This document shows, piece after piece, positions 37,381-46,018 of a stretch of DNA of 64,000 nucleotides. The position numbers and the translations under genes are program-made. The stretch is from Borborobacter arsenicus (GTDB taxonomy: Bacteria > Pseudomonadota > Alphaproteobacteria > Rhizobiales > Rhizobiaceae), in contig NZ_ML133508.1 in assembly GCF_003934165.1 (NCBI RefSeq), positions 241,881-305,880 of the forward strand. Reading direction: 5' to 3'. The notes under the pieces were generated by a model. That model had not been told where the DNA came from and did not search any database. It was given only the letters and a program-made list of their open reading frames with translations. How positions within the stretch are numbered: the first letter of the stretch is position 1; every line of letters begins with the position of its first letter.

Positions 37381-38499
37381 ATGACCATCGCCTTTATCGA
37401 TCTCGCCGCCCAGCAGGCCCGCCTTCGGCCTACGCTCGATCAGGCCATCGCCCAGGTGCTCGACCAGGGCCAGTATATTATGGGGCCGCAGGTGCGTGAG
37501 TTGGAAGAGCAGCTGGCCGCTTTCTGCGGTGCGAAGCATTGCCTGTCCTGCGCCAATGGCACCGATGCGCTGCAGCTCGCCTTGATGGCGCTCGGCATCA
37601 AGGCTGGAGATGCCGTCTTCGTCCCCTCGTTTACCTTTGCGGCAACCGCGGAAGTGGTGCCGTTCCTGAATGCCACGCCGGTCTTCGTGGATTGCCTGCC
37701 GGATACGTTCAACATGGATCCGGAGAGCCTCAAAAGGGCTATCGCGCATGCCAAATCGATCGGTCTCAAGCCGGCCTGCATCATCCCGGTCGATCTGTTC
37801 GGCCTGCCCGCCGACTATGACGTCCTCATCGCCATTGCGCGCGAGAACGGCATGAAGGTGATTGGTGACAGCGCCCAAGGCTTCGGCGGCGTCTACAAGG
37901 GGCGGGTGACCGGCACCATCGGCGACATCACCACGACGTCGTTCTTCCCGGCAAAGCCGCTCGGCTGCTATGGCGATGGCGGCGCGCTGTTTACTGAAGA
38001 CGATGAACTGGCGGCGTTGATTGATTCCTTCCGCGTGCACGGCAAGGGCTCGCACAAATATTATAATGAGCGTATCGGCATGAACAGCCGCCTGGACACG
38101 CTTCAGGCAGCGATCCTCATGGAAAAGCTGGCGGTCTATGCCGACGAGATCGAGAAGCGGCAGGCTGTTGCCTCGCGTTACACTGCCGGCCTGTCGAACC
38201 GCTTCGAGACGCCTTACATCCCCGATGGGCTGAAGAGCATCTGGGCGCAATACACGCTGAAAACCGCCTCCACGGCGGAGCGCGATGCCTTCCAGCAGCG
38301 GGCCAAGGAAGCCGGTGTACCCACTGTCGTTTACTATCCAGTGCCGCTGCACCGCCAGAATGCCTACAAGGATTTTCCGTCCGATCCGGCAGGGCTGTCC
38401 GTCAGCGACGATCTGGCAAGCCGTGTGATCAGCCTGCCGATGCATCCCTATCTGGAGCAGGCGACGCAGGAAACCATCATTGCTGCGGTGGCCGGCTGA
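37381..38499 (+). CDS. wbpE: UDP-2-acetamido-2-deoxy-3-oxo-glucuronate aminotransferase (WbpE)
   Basis: 372-residue DegT-family transaminase that installs the 3-amino group on the WbpB product. The start MTIAFIDLAAQQARLRP and PLP Lys192 in FFPAKPLGCYGDGG match the WbpE/WlbC group, which differs from the transaminase at 36014-37159. It is separated from wbpBD by several kilobases, but completes the pathway. Start at the ATG 37381, not the earlier frame opening. Confidence 0.9.
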   Translation: MTIAFIDLAAQQARLRPTLDQAIAQVLDQGQYIMGPQVRELEEQLAAFCGAKHCLSCANGTDALQLALMALGIKAGDAVFVPSFTFAATAEVVPFLNATPVFVDCLPDTFNMDPESLKRAIAHAKSIGLKPACIIPVDLFGLPADYDVLIAIARENGMKVIGDSAQGFGGVYKGRVTGTIGDITTTSFFPAKPLGCYGDGGALFTEDDELAALIDSFRVHGKGSHKYYNERIGMNSRLDTLQAAILMEKLAVYADEIEKRQAVASRYTAGLSNRFETPYIPDGLKSIWAQYTLKTASTAERDAFQQRAKEAGVPTVVYYPVPLHRQNAYKDFPSDPAGLSVSDDLASRVISLPMHPYLEQATQETIIAAVAG

Positions 38500-38685
38500 T
38501 CTGGTGTTGATCTGTGCGACCAGCCGGACACGGATGGTCGCTATATGAAAAACACCGCGCCGCCCTATCGCCAGTTGACGTTTCCTACCTATAAGAGGAT
38601 CAACGCGCTGTTGTTTCGCAGCCGCCACTATCCGTCGGCGCATCTGCCTTGCGCTGGCACCCGCACAGCTTAAGCGGCATCAGGC

Positions 38686-39891
38686 ATGAAGTTCACGACA
38701 CGGTCATTTCTTCTGCGTCGGCGTATCGACAGCTGGATTTTGCTGGCAGGTGCGGTGAGCCTGCCTTTGCGGATAGGCCTTGCTGGGGTCGCAACATTCT
38801 TGTTTTCCTGCATAGGCGCTTATCTGGTCGCGGCTCGGCACCGGTCTGTCCGGTTCTGTTCGAACAGGTTCCAGCTATTTGCCGTTCTGTATGCAGTCTG
38901 GTCGTGCAGCCTCATCCTGTGGCGCGACGACCATCCGCTGGATGATCGCCAACTCGGCTACAGCCTGCTGTTTGCACTGTTTGCATTTGCAGGGGCGGGC
39001 ATGGTGCTGGTTGCCAGGCCCATGCGCATATTCGTGCTCGGCTCGCGCATAGGGGTGGCGCTTGCACTTGCGGTCGCTCTTGGAACGTCGCTGCTGTTTG
39101 GAGGACGGATCGGCATCGGCGGCAATGAAGCAGTGTTCGGTTTCGTGGTGGCGGTCGCCGTACTGGCCGCCACCATTCCGATAGGCGCTCCGCCCAAGTG
39201 GGCGCCGAACGGGCCGTATTATCTGATCATCGGCAGCGGCGCCGCCCTGCTTTCCGAGACCCGTTCAGTCATAGCGGTCCTGTTGATCTTCGCATTGGTC
39301 GAACTCGCCCTTGCGCTGAAAAGCTATTCCGTTCGCGCAAAAGCAGGCACAGCGGCAATTATGCTGGCGGTTCTTGTAGCGATAGCGCCGCAAGCAAAGG
39401 ACTTCATCGAACGCAGGGTTATCGCAACGACGCTCATTTACAGCGGGTTTCTGGAGCAAGCCGATTATTCGGGCAGAATCCGTCTTGCGATGTGGAAAGG
39501 TTCCGTTGAGATTATTGCAGAGCATCCGGTTGCCGGCGTTGGTTCCGGGGTCAAGATGCAGGCGGTCGGCGACAGGCTGGACCCTTCCGACAAGATCGCA
39601 GAGAAATTCCACCATGTTCACAACTCGGTTCTGGATGAGTTGCTGAGCCATGGCCTGATCGGACTGTCGCTGATGCTGGCGGCGCTCGCATCTGCTCTTG
39701 GGTTCATTTGGCGCCACAGCGGCGTTACCGCCGAGAGGCGGAATCTCGTATATTTCTTTTTGCTTACAGTCTCTTATGGCGCGCTCCACAACCCGTTCCT
39801 GCACGAGACCACGCTTGGAGCAATTTTCCTCTATCTCGGAGTGTTCAACGCAGCGCTAAGGCAACGGCGTTTGTCCTTGGCCTCGGCCTGA
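38686..39891 (+). CDS. O-antigen ligase/polymerase-like membrane protein (Wzy_C family)
   Basis: 401-residue protein with about ten hydrophobic segments and a large periplasmic loop carrying HHVHNSVLDELLSHGLIG (near residue 310), the Wzy_C/WaaL signature His region. It could be the O-antigen ligase that joins the polymer to lipid A-core, or the Wzy polymerase; sequence alone does not separate them. ATG at 38686. Last gene of the sugar cluster. Confidence 0.85.
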   Translation: MKFTTRSFLLRRRIDSWILLAGAVSLPLRIGLAGVATFLFSCIGAYLVAARHRSVRFCSNRFQLFAVLYAVWSCSLILWRDDHPLDDRQLGYSLLFALFAFAGAGMVLVARPMRIFVLGSRIGVALALAVALGTSLLFGGRIGIGGNEAVFGFVVAVAVLAATIPIGAPPKWAPNGPYYLIIGSGAALLSETRSVIAVLLIFALVELALALKSYSVRAKAGTAAIMLAVLVAIAPQAKDFIERRVIATTLIYSGFLEQADYSGRIRLAMWKGSVEIIAEHPVAGVGSGVKMQAVGDRLDPSDKIAEKFHHVHNSVLDELLSHGLIGLSLMLAALASALGFIWRHSGVTAERRNLVYFFLLTVSYGALHNPFLHETTLGAIFLYLGVFNAALRQRRLSLASA

Positions 39892-40020
39892 CTTGGCCAA
39901 GGCACCGGTCCCCCGGATCCAGGTTAAAAGTAGTCGCCAAGAGCGCGCTGCGATGAGGCCGGGCAGATGGGTCTGTTGCTTCGAGGGGGATTTGCCCGCA
40001 TTCGCAAGCCGTAGCCCCCG

Positions 40021-40539
40021 TCAGCGGCTCCTGCGCCGCTCGGCAGCCGGCTGAAATGCGATCTTTGCATGATATTTGCAGTAGGGGCCAGTTTCTGCTG
40101 CGTCATTACCGCAAAAATGGAAATCCTCCGACAGCGGGTCGCCATTTGGCCATTTGCAGGTGCGCTCGTTGAGCTCCACCAGTTGCAGGTGCCGTGAAAT
40201 CGGCACCACCACGTCTTCGACCGGGCGGATATAGTGGCGGGCAACGGGCTCGGCGTCGAACTGGGTCTGCAGGGCAGTTGCGCCGATTGAGGTGACGGTG
40301 CGCGTGGTGGTTGTGCTGCGGGTCGCCACCGGCTTCACGCTGGCCGCGCCATTGGCAACCTTCTTCTGGCGGGCAGGCGCTGCTGTCGCACGTCCGCGGC
40401 TCGAGAGCTTCAGCCGGTGGACCTTGCCGATTACCGCATTGCGGCTGACACCGCCCAGCTGCGCCGCGATCTGGCTGGCGCTAAGGCCTTCCGCCCACAA
40501 TTTCCGAAGGGTTTCGACGCGCTCGTCAGTCCAATTCAT
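40021..40539 (-). CDS. gcrA: Cell-cycle regulator GcrA
   Basis: 172-residue alphaproteobacterial GcrA. The N-terminal helix-turn-helix (MNWTDERVETLRKLWAEGLS, then QIAAQLGGVSRNAVIGKVHR) binds promoters carrying GANTC sites methylated by CcrM and contacts sigma70. The low-complexity linker (about 48-90) and the C-terminal Cys/His-containing segment (CKWPNGDP, FCGNDA, YCKYH) are typical. ATG at 40539. Three GANTC sites lie in the upstream gap. Confidence 0.95.
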   Translation of the reverse strand: MNWTDERVETLRKLWAEGLSASQIAAQLGGVSRNAVIGKVHRLKLSSRGRATAAPARQKKVANGAASVKPVATRSTTTTRTVTSIGATALQTQFDAEPVARHYIRPVEDVVVPISRHLQLVELNERTCKWPNGDPLSEDFHFCGNDAAETGPYCKYHAKIAFQPAAERRRSR

Positions 40540-40683
40540 GAGAGCTTGCTCCTGCTGCAATTGTGCGGTTGCCGGAATCCTTTCCCGTCCCGACACATGT
40601 CAGGTCGACACCACATATATAGGGTGATTAGGTGTGCCGCACGAAATCTGGTTTTTTCTTGAGTTCAAACTACCCTACTGGCT

Positions 40684-40720
40684 GACTCCGTGACAAGAGT
40701 CCGGAGTGCAACACCGAATC
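40684..40720. promoter_or_regulatory. Cluster of three CcrM (GANTC) sites
   Basis: GACTC, GAGTC and GAATC occur within 37 bp, about 145-180 bp before gcrA and 160-200 bp before argD. GANTC would be expected roughly once per 256 bp in random sequence and tends to be avoided in alphaproteobacteria outside cell-cycle promoters, so three together suggest methylation-sensitive control. Confidence 0.55.
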
Positions 40721-40830
40721 GGTTTTTGAGGTTTTCCCCAACTTGCCCGCGTAAAGGAGCCAGGGGCTTGGTAGGTGTGGTTGCGTGACGTTTTCGTTGA
40801 CTTCATGGCCGGAAAGGCAATATGCCCAAT

Positions 40831-40860
40831 AAGCCGCCGCTTGGGCGGCTTTTTGGTTTT
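40831..40860 (+). terminator. Intrinsic terminator upstream of argD
   Basis: AAGCCGCC-GCTTG-GGCGGCTT followed by TTTGGTTTT: an 8-bp stem and T-rich tail, 21 bp before the argD start. With no gene directly upstream on this strand it looks like the end of a small RNA or an attenuator in the argD leader. Confidence 0.7.
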
Positions 40861-40880
40861 CCGACACCGGAGAGCATATA

Positions 40881-42068
40881 ATGAGCGGTTCGGCGATTTA
40901 CGATACTTTTGCGCGTGCGCCTCTTTCCTTCGATCGGGGCGAAGGCGTCTGGCTGATCACGCAGGACGGCCAGCGATATCTTGATTTCGCCGGGGGCATC
41001 GCAGTCAATTCGCTTGGCCATGGCCATCCCGCTCTGGTTGCGGCGCTCACCGAACAGGTCGGCAAGCTGTGGCACACTTCCAACCTGTATGAGATCCCGG
41101 AGCAGACGCGCCTTGCGGAACGGCTGGTCGCGGCTACATTCGCCGACAAGGTGTTCTTCACTAATTCGGGTGCCGAGGCACTGGAATGCGCGATCAAGAC
41201 GGCCCGTCGCTACCATTATGCGGCCGGCCGGGTTGAGCGGTTCCGTATCATCACCTTTGAAGGGGCCTTCCACGGCCGCACGTTGGCAACCATCGCCGCC
41301 GGCGGCCAGAAGAAATATCTCGAAGGTTTCGGCCCGAAAGTCGAGGGCTTCGATCAGGTTCCGTTCGGGGACATGGAAGCGCTGGAAAAGGCAATCACGC
41401 CCGAGACTGCGGCGATCCTGATCGAGCCGGTACAGGGCGAGGGCGGCATCCGGGAGGTTCCGGCCCAGATCCTGAAGCATTTGCGTGAACTGTGCGACCG
41501 CAATGGCCTGCTACTGATCTTCGATGAAGTTCAGTGCGGTGTTGGGCGCACCGGCAAGTTCTTCGCGCATGAGTGGTCCGGTGTTACCCCGGATCTGATG
41601 GCGATTGCCAAGGGCATCGGCGGGGGCTTTCCGGTCGGCGCCTGCCTTGCCACGAGCGAGGCAGCTTCCGGCATGATAGCTGGCGTGCATGGAACGACCT
41701 TCGGGGGCAATCAGCTCGCCATGGCGGTGGGCAACGCGGTGCTCGATGTCGTACTGGAGCAGGGCTTTCTGGAGGATGTCGCGCGCAAGGCGTTGCTGAT
41801 GAAGCAGGGACTTGCCGCCATTTCAGACGAATTTCCGCAAATTATCGAGGAGATCAGGGGCACTGGCCTGATGCTCGGCATCAAATGCAAGGTCGAGAAC
41901 GGCAAGGTCAATGCAGCCCTGCGCGACCAGCATCTGCTTGCCGTGCCTGCGGGCGACAATGTCGTCCGGCTGTTGCCGCCCTTGACCGTTTCGGATGAGG
42001 AAATCCGCGAGGGCTTGGGGCGCATCCGTGCGGCTGCGAAAAGCCTTTCCGAAGCCGCATCCAGCTAA
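40881..42068 (+). CDS. argD: Acetylornithine aminotransferase
   Basis: 395-residue class III transaminase for arginine synthesis (N-acetylglutamate semialdehyde to N-acetylornithine). Motifs [40 protein letters not shown] and PLP Lys244 in [11 protein letters not shown]. Followed 19 bp later by argF, the common rhizobial argD-argF pair. A terminator hairpin just upstream suggests regulated readthrough. Confidence 0.94.
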   Translation: MSGSAIYDTFARAPLSFDRGEGVWLITQDGQRYLDFAGGIAVNSLGHGHPALVAALTEQVGKLWHTSNLYEIPEQTRLAERLVAATFADKVFFTNSGAEALECAIKTARRYHYAAGRVERFRIITFEGAFHGRTLATIAAGGQKKYLEGFGPKVEGFDQVPFGDMEALEKAITPETAAILIEPVQGEGGIREVPAQILKHLRELCDRNGLLLIFDEVQCGVGRTGKFFAHEWSGVTPDLMAIAKGIGGGFPVGACLATSEAASGMIAGVHGTTFGGNQLAMAVGNAVLDVVLEQGFLEDVARKALLMKQGLAAISDEFPQIIEEIRGTGLMLGIKCKVENGKVNAALRDQHLLAVPAGDNVVRLLPPLTVSDEEIREGLGRIRAAAKSLSEAASS

Positions 42069-42087
42069 CGAACGCCTGGGGTTCGCC

Positions 42088-43005
42088 ATGACCAGTGGTA
42101 TCCGCCACTTCACCGATCTTTCCACCACCGCAGCGGCAACGCTGCGCGGCATCCTCGATGATGCTGCAGCCCGCAAGGCGCGCCTGAAAGCCGGCGAGCG
42201 CTCGCGTCCGCTGGAAGGCAAGGTCCTGGCGATGATCTTCGACAAGCCTTCGACCCGCACCCGTGTTTCCTTCGATGTCGGCATGCGTCAGCTCGGCGGC
42301 GAAACCATCATGTTGACCGGCACTGAAATGCAGCTCGGCCGCTCCGAGACCATTGCCGATACGGCCAAAGTGCTGTCGCGCTATGTCGATGCGATCATGA
42401 TCCGCACCACGGCACATGAGCGCCTGGTCGAGCTTACCGAAAATGCCACCGTGCCGGTAATCAACGGCCTCACCGACGATACCCATCCCTGCCAGATCAT
42501 GGCCGATATCATGACGTTCGAAGAGCATCGCGGCCCTGTCGCGGGCAAGACCTTCGCCTGGGTTGGCGATGGCAACAATGTTCTGCATTCGCTTTTGGAG
42601 GCATCGGCCCGCTTCGGCTTCAACCTCAATATTGCCGTGCCCAAGGGCAGCGAGCCGCAGCAGAAATATGTCGACTGGTCGCTTGCCAATGGCGGTGCCG
42701 TCAAATTTACCAGCACCGCCGAAGAGGCGGCTACGGGAGCCGATTGCATCGTCACCGACTGCTGGGTGTCGATGGGGCAGGAGCATCGGGCGCGGGGTCA
42801 CAATGTCTTTCTTCCCTATCAGGTGAATGCCGCGCTGATGGGACATGCCAACCCTGACGCGCTGTTCATGCATTGCCTGCCTGCCCATCGCGGCGAGGAA
42901 GTCACCGACGAGGTTATCGACGGGCCGCATTCGGTGGTTTTCGACGAGGCGGAAAACCGCCTGCATGCGCAGAAGGCGGTGCTGGCCTGGTGCCTGGGTG
43001 CCTGA
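42088..43005 (+). CDS. argF: Ornithine carbamoyltransferase
   Basis: 305-residue enzyme joining carbamoyl phosphate and ornithine to citrulline. Carbamoyl-phosphate site STRTR (residues 55-59), HPCQ (133-136) and the HCLP ornithine-binding motif (262-265). The start at 42088 ([11 protein letters not shown]) matches the family. Second gene of the argD-argF operon. Confidence 0.96.
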   Translation: MTSGIRHFTDLSTTAAATLRGILDDAAARKARLKAGERSRPLEGKVLAMIFDKPSTRTRVSFDVGMRQLGGETIMLTGTEMQLGRSETIADTAKVLSRYVDAIMIRTTAHERLVELTENATVPVINGLTDDTHPCQIMADIMTFEEHRGPVAGKTFAWVGDGNNVLHSLLEASARFGFNLNIAVPKGSEPQQKYVDWSLANGGAVKFTSTAEEAATGADCIVTDCWVSMGQEHRARGHNVFLPYQVNAALMGHANPDALFMHCLPAHRGEEVTDEVIDGPHSVVFDEAENRLHAQKAVLAWCLGA

Positions 43006-43167
43006 AGGGCACTGCTTGCGCATCCGTTGAGGGCATTGACCGCGCTTGGCCGGCGGCCTTGATTGTCCGGCTGGGCATCCCTATTTGCGGCCATCGCTTG
43101 CCTTTCATTTGAACCTTGGCGTTTCCGGACTATCCTGCCCGGACGCTGCTTCCCGGGATTTGGACTC

Positions 43168-44160
43168 GTGGCTGACAATGAACTGAAACTCGGCGAATTC
43201 GGTTTCGCCGGCGACGACACTGTGGTTCCTTTCGATGTCGGGCCGCTGGATGTGCGCGGCCGCATGGTCCAGCTAGGTCCGGTGCTCGATCAGATTCTGG
43301 CACGCCATGCCTATCCCGAGCCCGTTGCCCGGCTGCTCGCCGAAGCGGTCGTGGTGACCGTGCTTTTGGGCACGTCGCTGAAATTTGAAGGCAAATTCAT
43401 CCTTCAGACCCGCACTGACGGGCCGGTCGACATGCTCGTCGCCGATTTCGCCACGCCGCAGTCGCTGCGCGCCTATGCGCGCTTCGACGCGCAGCGCCTG
43501 CAAGCGCTGCTCGATGCCGGTGATGCGGTCCCGCAGGCGCTGCTTGGCAAAGGGGTTCTGGCGCTCACTATAGATCGGGGCGCGCATATGCAGCGCTACC
43601 AGGGTATCGTGCAACTCGAAGGCACTACACTGGAAGAGGCGGCCAAGACCTATTTCCGCCAGTCGGAGCAGATCCCGACCGACGTGAAATTGTCGGTAGG
43701 CAAGCTGGTGCTGCCTGCCGAGGGCGGCAGCCGCGAGCATTGGCGGGCCGGCGGGTTGCTGGCGCAGTTCCTGCCCAAGGCGGCGGAGCGGCGGCACATG
43801 CCCGATCTGCATGGCGGTGATGGCGATCCGGGCGAGCCAACCGCGGCACGTGAGCCGACGGACAATGCCTGGCAGGAGCTTCTCGCGCTGGCTGCGACAG
43901 TCGAGCACAATGAACTGCTCGATCCGGCCGTGGGCTCGGAGCGACTGCTTTATCGCCTGTTCAACGAGCATGGCGTACGTGTCTATGACGGCACGCGTGT
44001 CCTGGACGAATGCTCCTGCTCACGCGAACGCATCCGAGGCATACTCGACAGTTTTTCGGCTGACGAGATCACCGAAAGCGTCGAGGACGGCGTCATCCGC
44101 GTCAACTGCGAATTCTGCTCCAAGAAGTATGAATTCGAGCCGGCGGAGTTTGCCGCGTAG
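43168..44160 (+). CDS. hslO: Redox-regulated chaperone Hsp33
   Basis: 330-residue chaperonin activated by oxidative stress. The C-terminal zinc switch is present as Cys282-x-Cys284 and Cys314-x-x-Cys317. An unusual charged insertion (HGGDGDPGEPTAAREP) lies near residue 220. The only family-consistent start is GTG at 43168; the frame upstream is open but unrelated. A bidirectional hairpin follows at 44254. Confidence 0.93.
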   Translation: MADNELKLGEFGFAGDDTVVPFDVGPLDVRGRMVQLGPVLDQILARHAYPEPVARLLAEAVVVTVLLGTSLKFEGKFILQTRTDGPVDMLVADFATPQSLRAYARFDAQRLQALLDAGDAVPQALLGKGVLALTIDRGAHMQRYQGIVQLEGTTLEEAAKTYFRQSEQIPTDVKLSVGKLVLPAEGGSREHWRAGGLLAQFLPKAAERRHMPDLHGGDGDPGEPTAAREPTDNAWQELLALAATVEHNELLDPAVGSERLLYRLFNEHGVRVYDGTRVLDECSCSRERIRGILDSFSADEITESVEDGVIRVNCEFCSKKYEFEPAEFAA

Positions 44161-44201
44161 GAAGCCGGTTTCTTGTCCGGATTGTGTAAAAACAAAGGGT
44201 T

Positions 44202-44237
44202 AGAGCGGTTTAACAATTCGTTAGAAAATGAACCGCC
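44202..44237. repeat. Short rhizobial-type inverted repeat after hslO
   Basis: AGAGCGGTTTAAC and the later GAACCGC form an imperfect inverted repeat of a type common between genes in Rhizobiales. It may be a degenerate copy and carries no evident function. Confidence 0.35.
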
Positions 44238-44253
44238 TGGGCTTGATGTTACC

Positions 44254-44277
44254 CCTCCGGCCCGTTGGGGCCGGAGG
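44254..44277. terminator. Perfect hairpin between hslO and apaG
   Basis: CCTCCGGCCC-GTTG-GGGCCGGAGG, a 10-bp perfect stem with a 4-base loop, between convergent genes. It can serve as terminator for both, although no T-run follows. Confidence 0.65.
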
Positions 44278-44287
44278 ATCTGCGACC

Positions 44288-44677
44288 TCAATTCACGGTC
44301 TTCGGCGTCGGCAGATCGAGCGAAAAGGCCGGGATGTCGACGTCGAACAGTTCGTCTCGCGCATTGCGCATCGTATAGCGCCCGACCATGATGCCCGAAG
44401 GGGTCGAGAGCGGGCAGCCCGACATATATTGGTAGCTGTCGCCGGGGCCGAGTTCCGGTTGTTCACCGACCACGCCGGCACCGCGCACTTCCTCCACCCG
44501 CCCCAATCCGTCAGTGATGTGCCAGTAGCGCGACAGGAGTTGCACCCTTTCGTCGGATTGATTGGCAATCGTTACACGGTATCCCCAGACATAGCGGCTG
44601 TCTTGCGGATCGGAGCGGTCTTCCAGGTAAAACGGCTCGACGGTCACTTCGATGCCATAGGTCGTGGTGCTATACAT
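44288..44677 (-). CDS. apaG: ApaG protein
   Basis: 129-residue fibronectin-III-like beta-sandwich protein of the ApaG family ([50 protein letters not shown]). ApaG is associated with cobalt/magnesium resistance, but its biochemical role is unsettled. Full length. Confidence 0.93.
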   Translation of the reverse strand: MYSTTTYGIEVTVEPFYLEDRSDPQDSRYVWGYRVTIANQSDERVQLLSRYWHITDGLGRVEEVRGAGVVGEQPELGPGDSYQYMSGCPLSTPSGIMVGRYTMRNARDELFDVDIPAFSLDLPTPKTVN

Positions 44678-44850
44678 GGCTCGTCACTCCGTCTCGGCCC
44701 TGCTGGGTTCAATGAAGTTCATACCCATCATCGGCCTGATTGTGATTTCCGCATGGCAGGCTGTTTCCTTCTATTGCACGAAAGCCCATCGTTTCTAATA
44801 GCTTGGGCCAGACGGTAAACGCCGGCCTTCGTCATTCAGGAGATTTCCCC

Positions 44851-45456
44851 ATGCTGGACGGCTGGGCACGCAGGCATCTCGACCCCATTCTCGATGCGGC
44901 CGGCAGTCGAATTGCCACCGCCGGCATCTCGGCGAATGGTGTGACGCTTGCCGCCTTCGCCGTTGGAATTGCCGCCGCGGCCTTCATTGCCCAGGGCTGG
45001 TTCCTCACCGGTCTCGGGCTTCTGCTCGTCAGCCGGTTGGGCGATGGGCTTGACGGTGCTGTCGCCAAGGTGAGGGGCAAGACTGATCTTGGTGGATATC
45101 TCGACATAGTCCTCGATTTTACCTTCTACGGCGCGATTCCGATCGGTTTTGCCCTGGCGGACCCGGCGGTCAATGCGGTTGCCGGCGCGGTTCTGGTGTT
45201 TTCCTTCTACGTCAACGGAGCGAGTTTCCTCGCCTACGCTGTCATGGCCGAAAAGCGCGGTCTGGAAAGCGAGGCGCGGGGAGCAAAGTCGCTGTTTTTC
45301 ACAACCGGGCTGGCGGAGGCCACCGAAACGCTCGCCGTCTTCGTCGCCTTCTGCCTCTTGCCGCAGTGGTTTGCACCGATCGCCTACGGCTTTGCGGCAC
45401 TCACTTTCTACACGGCGCTGTCACGCATCGTGCTGGCCGCGCGAACCTTCAGATAG
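44851..45456 (+). CDS. CDP-alcohol phosphatidyltransferase family protein
   Basis: 201-residue membrane enzyme with about five helices. The CDP-alcohol phosphotransferase signature D-x2-D-G-x2-A appears as GDGLDGAVAKVRGKTDLGG with the downstream YLDIVLD; the usual Arg after Ala is Lys (AVAK), a mild departure. Substrate (glycerol phosphate, inositol, serine) is not evident. ATG at 44851. Confidence 0.85.
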   Translation: MLDGWARRHLDPILDAAGSRIATAGISANGVTLAAFAVGIAAAAFIAQGWFLTGLGLLLVSRLGDGLDGAVAKVRGKTDLGGYLDIVLDFTFYGAIPIGFALADPAVNAVAGAVLVFSFYVNGASFLAYAVMAEKRGLESEARGAKSLFFTTGLAEATETLAVFVAFCLLPQWFAPIAYGFAALTFYTALSRIVLAARTFR

Positions 45457-45568
45457 GCAAAAAAAGCTGGCGGCGCGACTTGTAGGCCGCTTTTTCCCAC
45501 ATCCGTGCAGCGCGATATAGTAGTTGTCGATCCTTATATAGTTATGCATACTTCAGGTAATGGCACCT

Positions 45569-45589
45569 TGGAGGAAAATCTTCCAAGTA
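45569..45589. promoter_or_regulatory. AT-rich upstream region with hairpin before the small membrane protein
   Basis: CTTGGAGG-AAAAT-CTTCCAAG forms an imperfect hairpin in an AT-rich stretch about 25-45 bp before the start of the 49-residue gene; a -10-like TATATT lies directly after it. A regulated promoter is likely, though unproven. Confidence 0.35.
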
Positions 45590-45611
45590 TATTATGTGGG
45601 AGATAAGTACA

Positions 45612-45761
45612 ATGGAAAAGGAATTCGGCAGGAACAAGGCAATTGTCAGCAGCGCTGATCACGTGCGTGGCGGTGGTACAGAAAATTCTCTTTTACCGAT
45701 GCTTATCGGTGGCCTCATCATGATCGTGATCGGCGCGATTATTGTGATGGCTTTTGTGTGA
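45612..45761 (+). CDS. Small single-pass membrane protein, 49 residues
   Basis: Short open frame encoding a polar N-terminus (MEKEFGRNKAIVSSADH) and one C-terminal transmembrane helix (LIGGLIMIVIGAIIVMAFV). A GGGAG ribosome site lies about 10 bases before the ATG. I do not recognise a family. The clear hydrophobic/polar division and the promoter-like AT-rich upstream region support it as a real gene; stress-induced small membrane proteins often look like this. Confidence 0.55.
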   Translation: MEKEFGRNKAIVSSADHVRGGGTENSLLPMLIGGLIMIVIGAIIVMAFV

Positions 45762-45960
45762 GTTCCAGAGCACTCATTTTTTGCGCCTTAATAGATATAT
45801 TTTACATATATCATTTTATCCGGGGCCGAGCCGGCGCGACTCCAATATGCGCACATAAGGCGAGTTCTGGGCTCGGCCTGGTCCTGGCGGCCCCTTGGGG
45901 CTGGTCTTTTCGGACTGGAAGCGGCCCCAAGAACACACTCTGCGCCACTTTGCCGCTATG

Positions 45961-45995
45961 CCAAACACCCGGCGAGACATTCGCCGGGTGTTTGG
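45961..45995. terminator. Strong terminator hairpin downstream of hydA
   Basis: CCAAACACCCGGCGA-GACAT-TCGCCGGGTGTTTGG, a 15-bp perfect stem, with TTTC beyond on the plus side. It lies 24 bp past the 3' end of dihydropyrimidinase and also follows the small membrane protein gene, so it may stop both transcripts. Confidence 0.8.
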
Positions 45996-46018
45996 TTTCG
46001 ACAGTCCTGCCGTCGTGC

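Larger units (their letters stand above)
40540..40880. other. gcrA-argD intergenic region with GANTC cluster
   Basis: 341-bp divergent gap. It holds GANTC sites at 40684-40688, 40697-40701 and 40716-40720, all within 37 bp, and a strong intrinsic terminator at 40831-40860 close to argD. No protein gene is supported. A short transcript initiated between 40620 and 40800 and ending at that terminator is possible. Confidence 0.5.

Noticed and set aside
38545-38673. 42-codon open frame upstream of the O-antigen ligase-like gene
   Set aside because: No ribosome site, no recognisable domain and ordinary composition; likely chance within a 186-bp gap.
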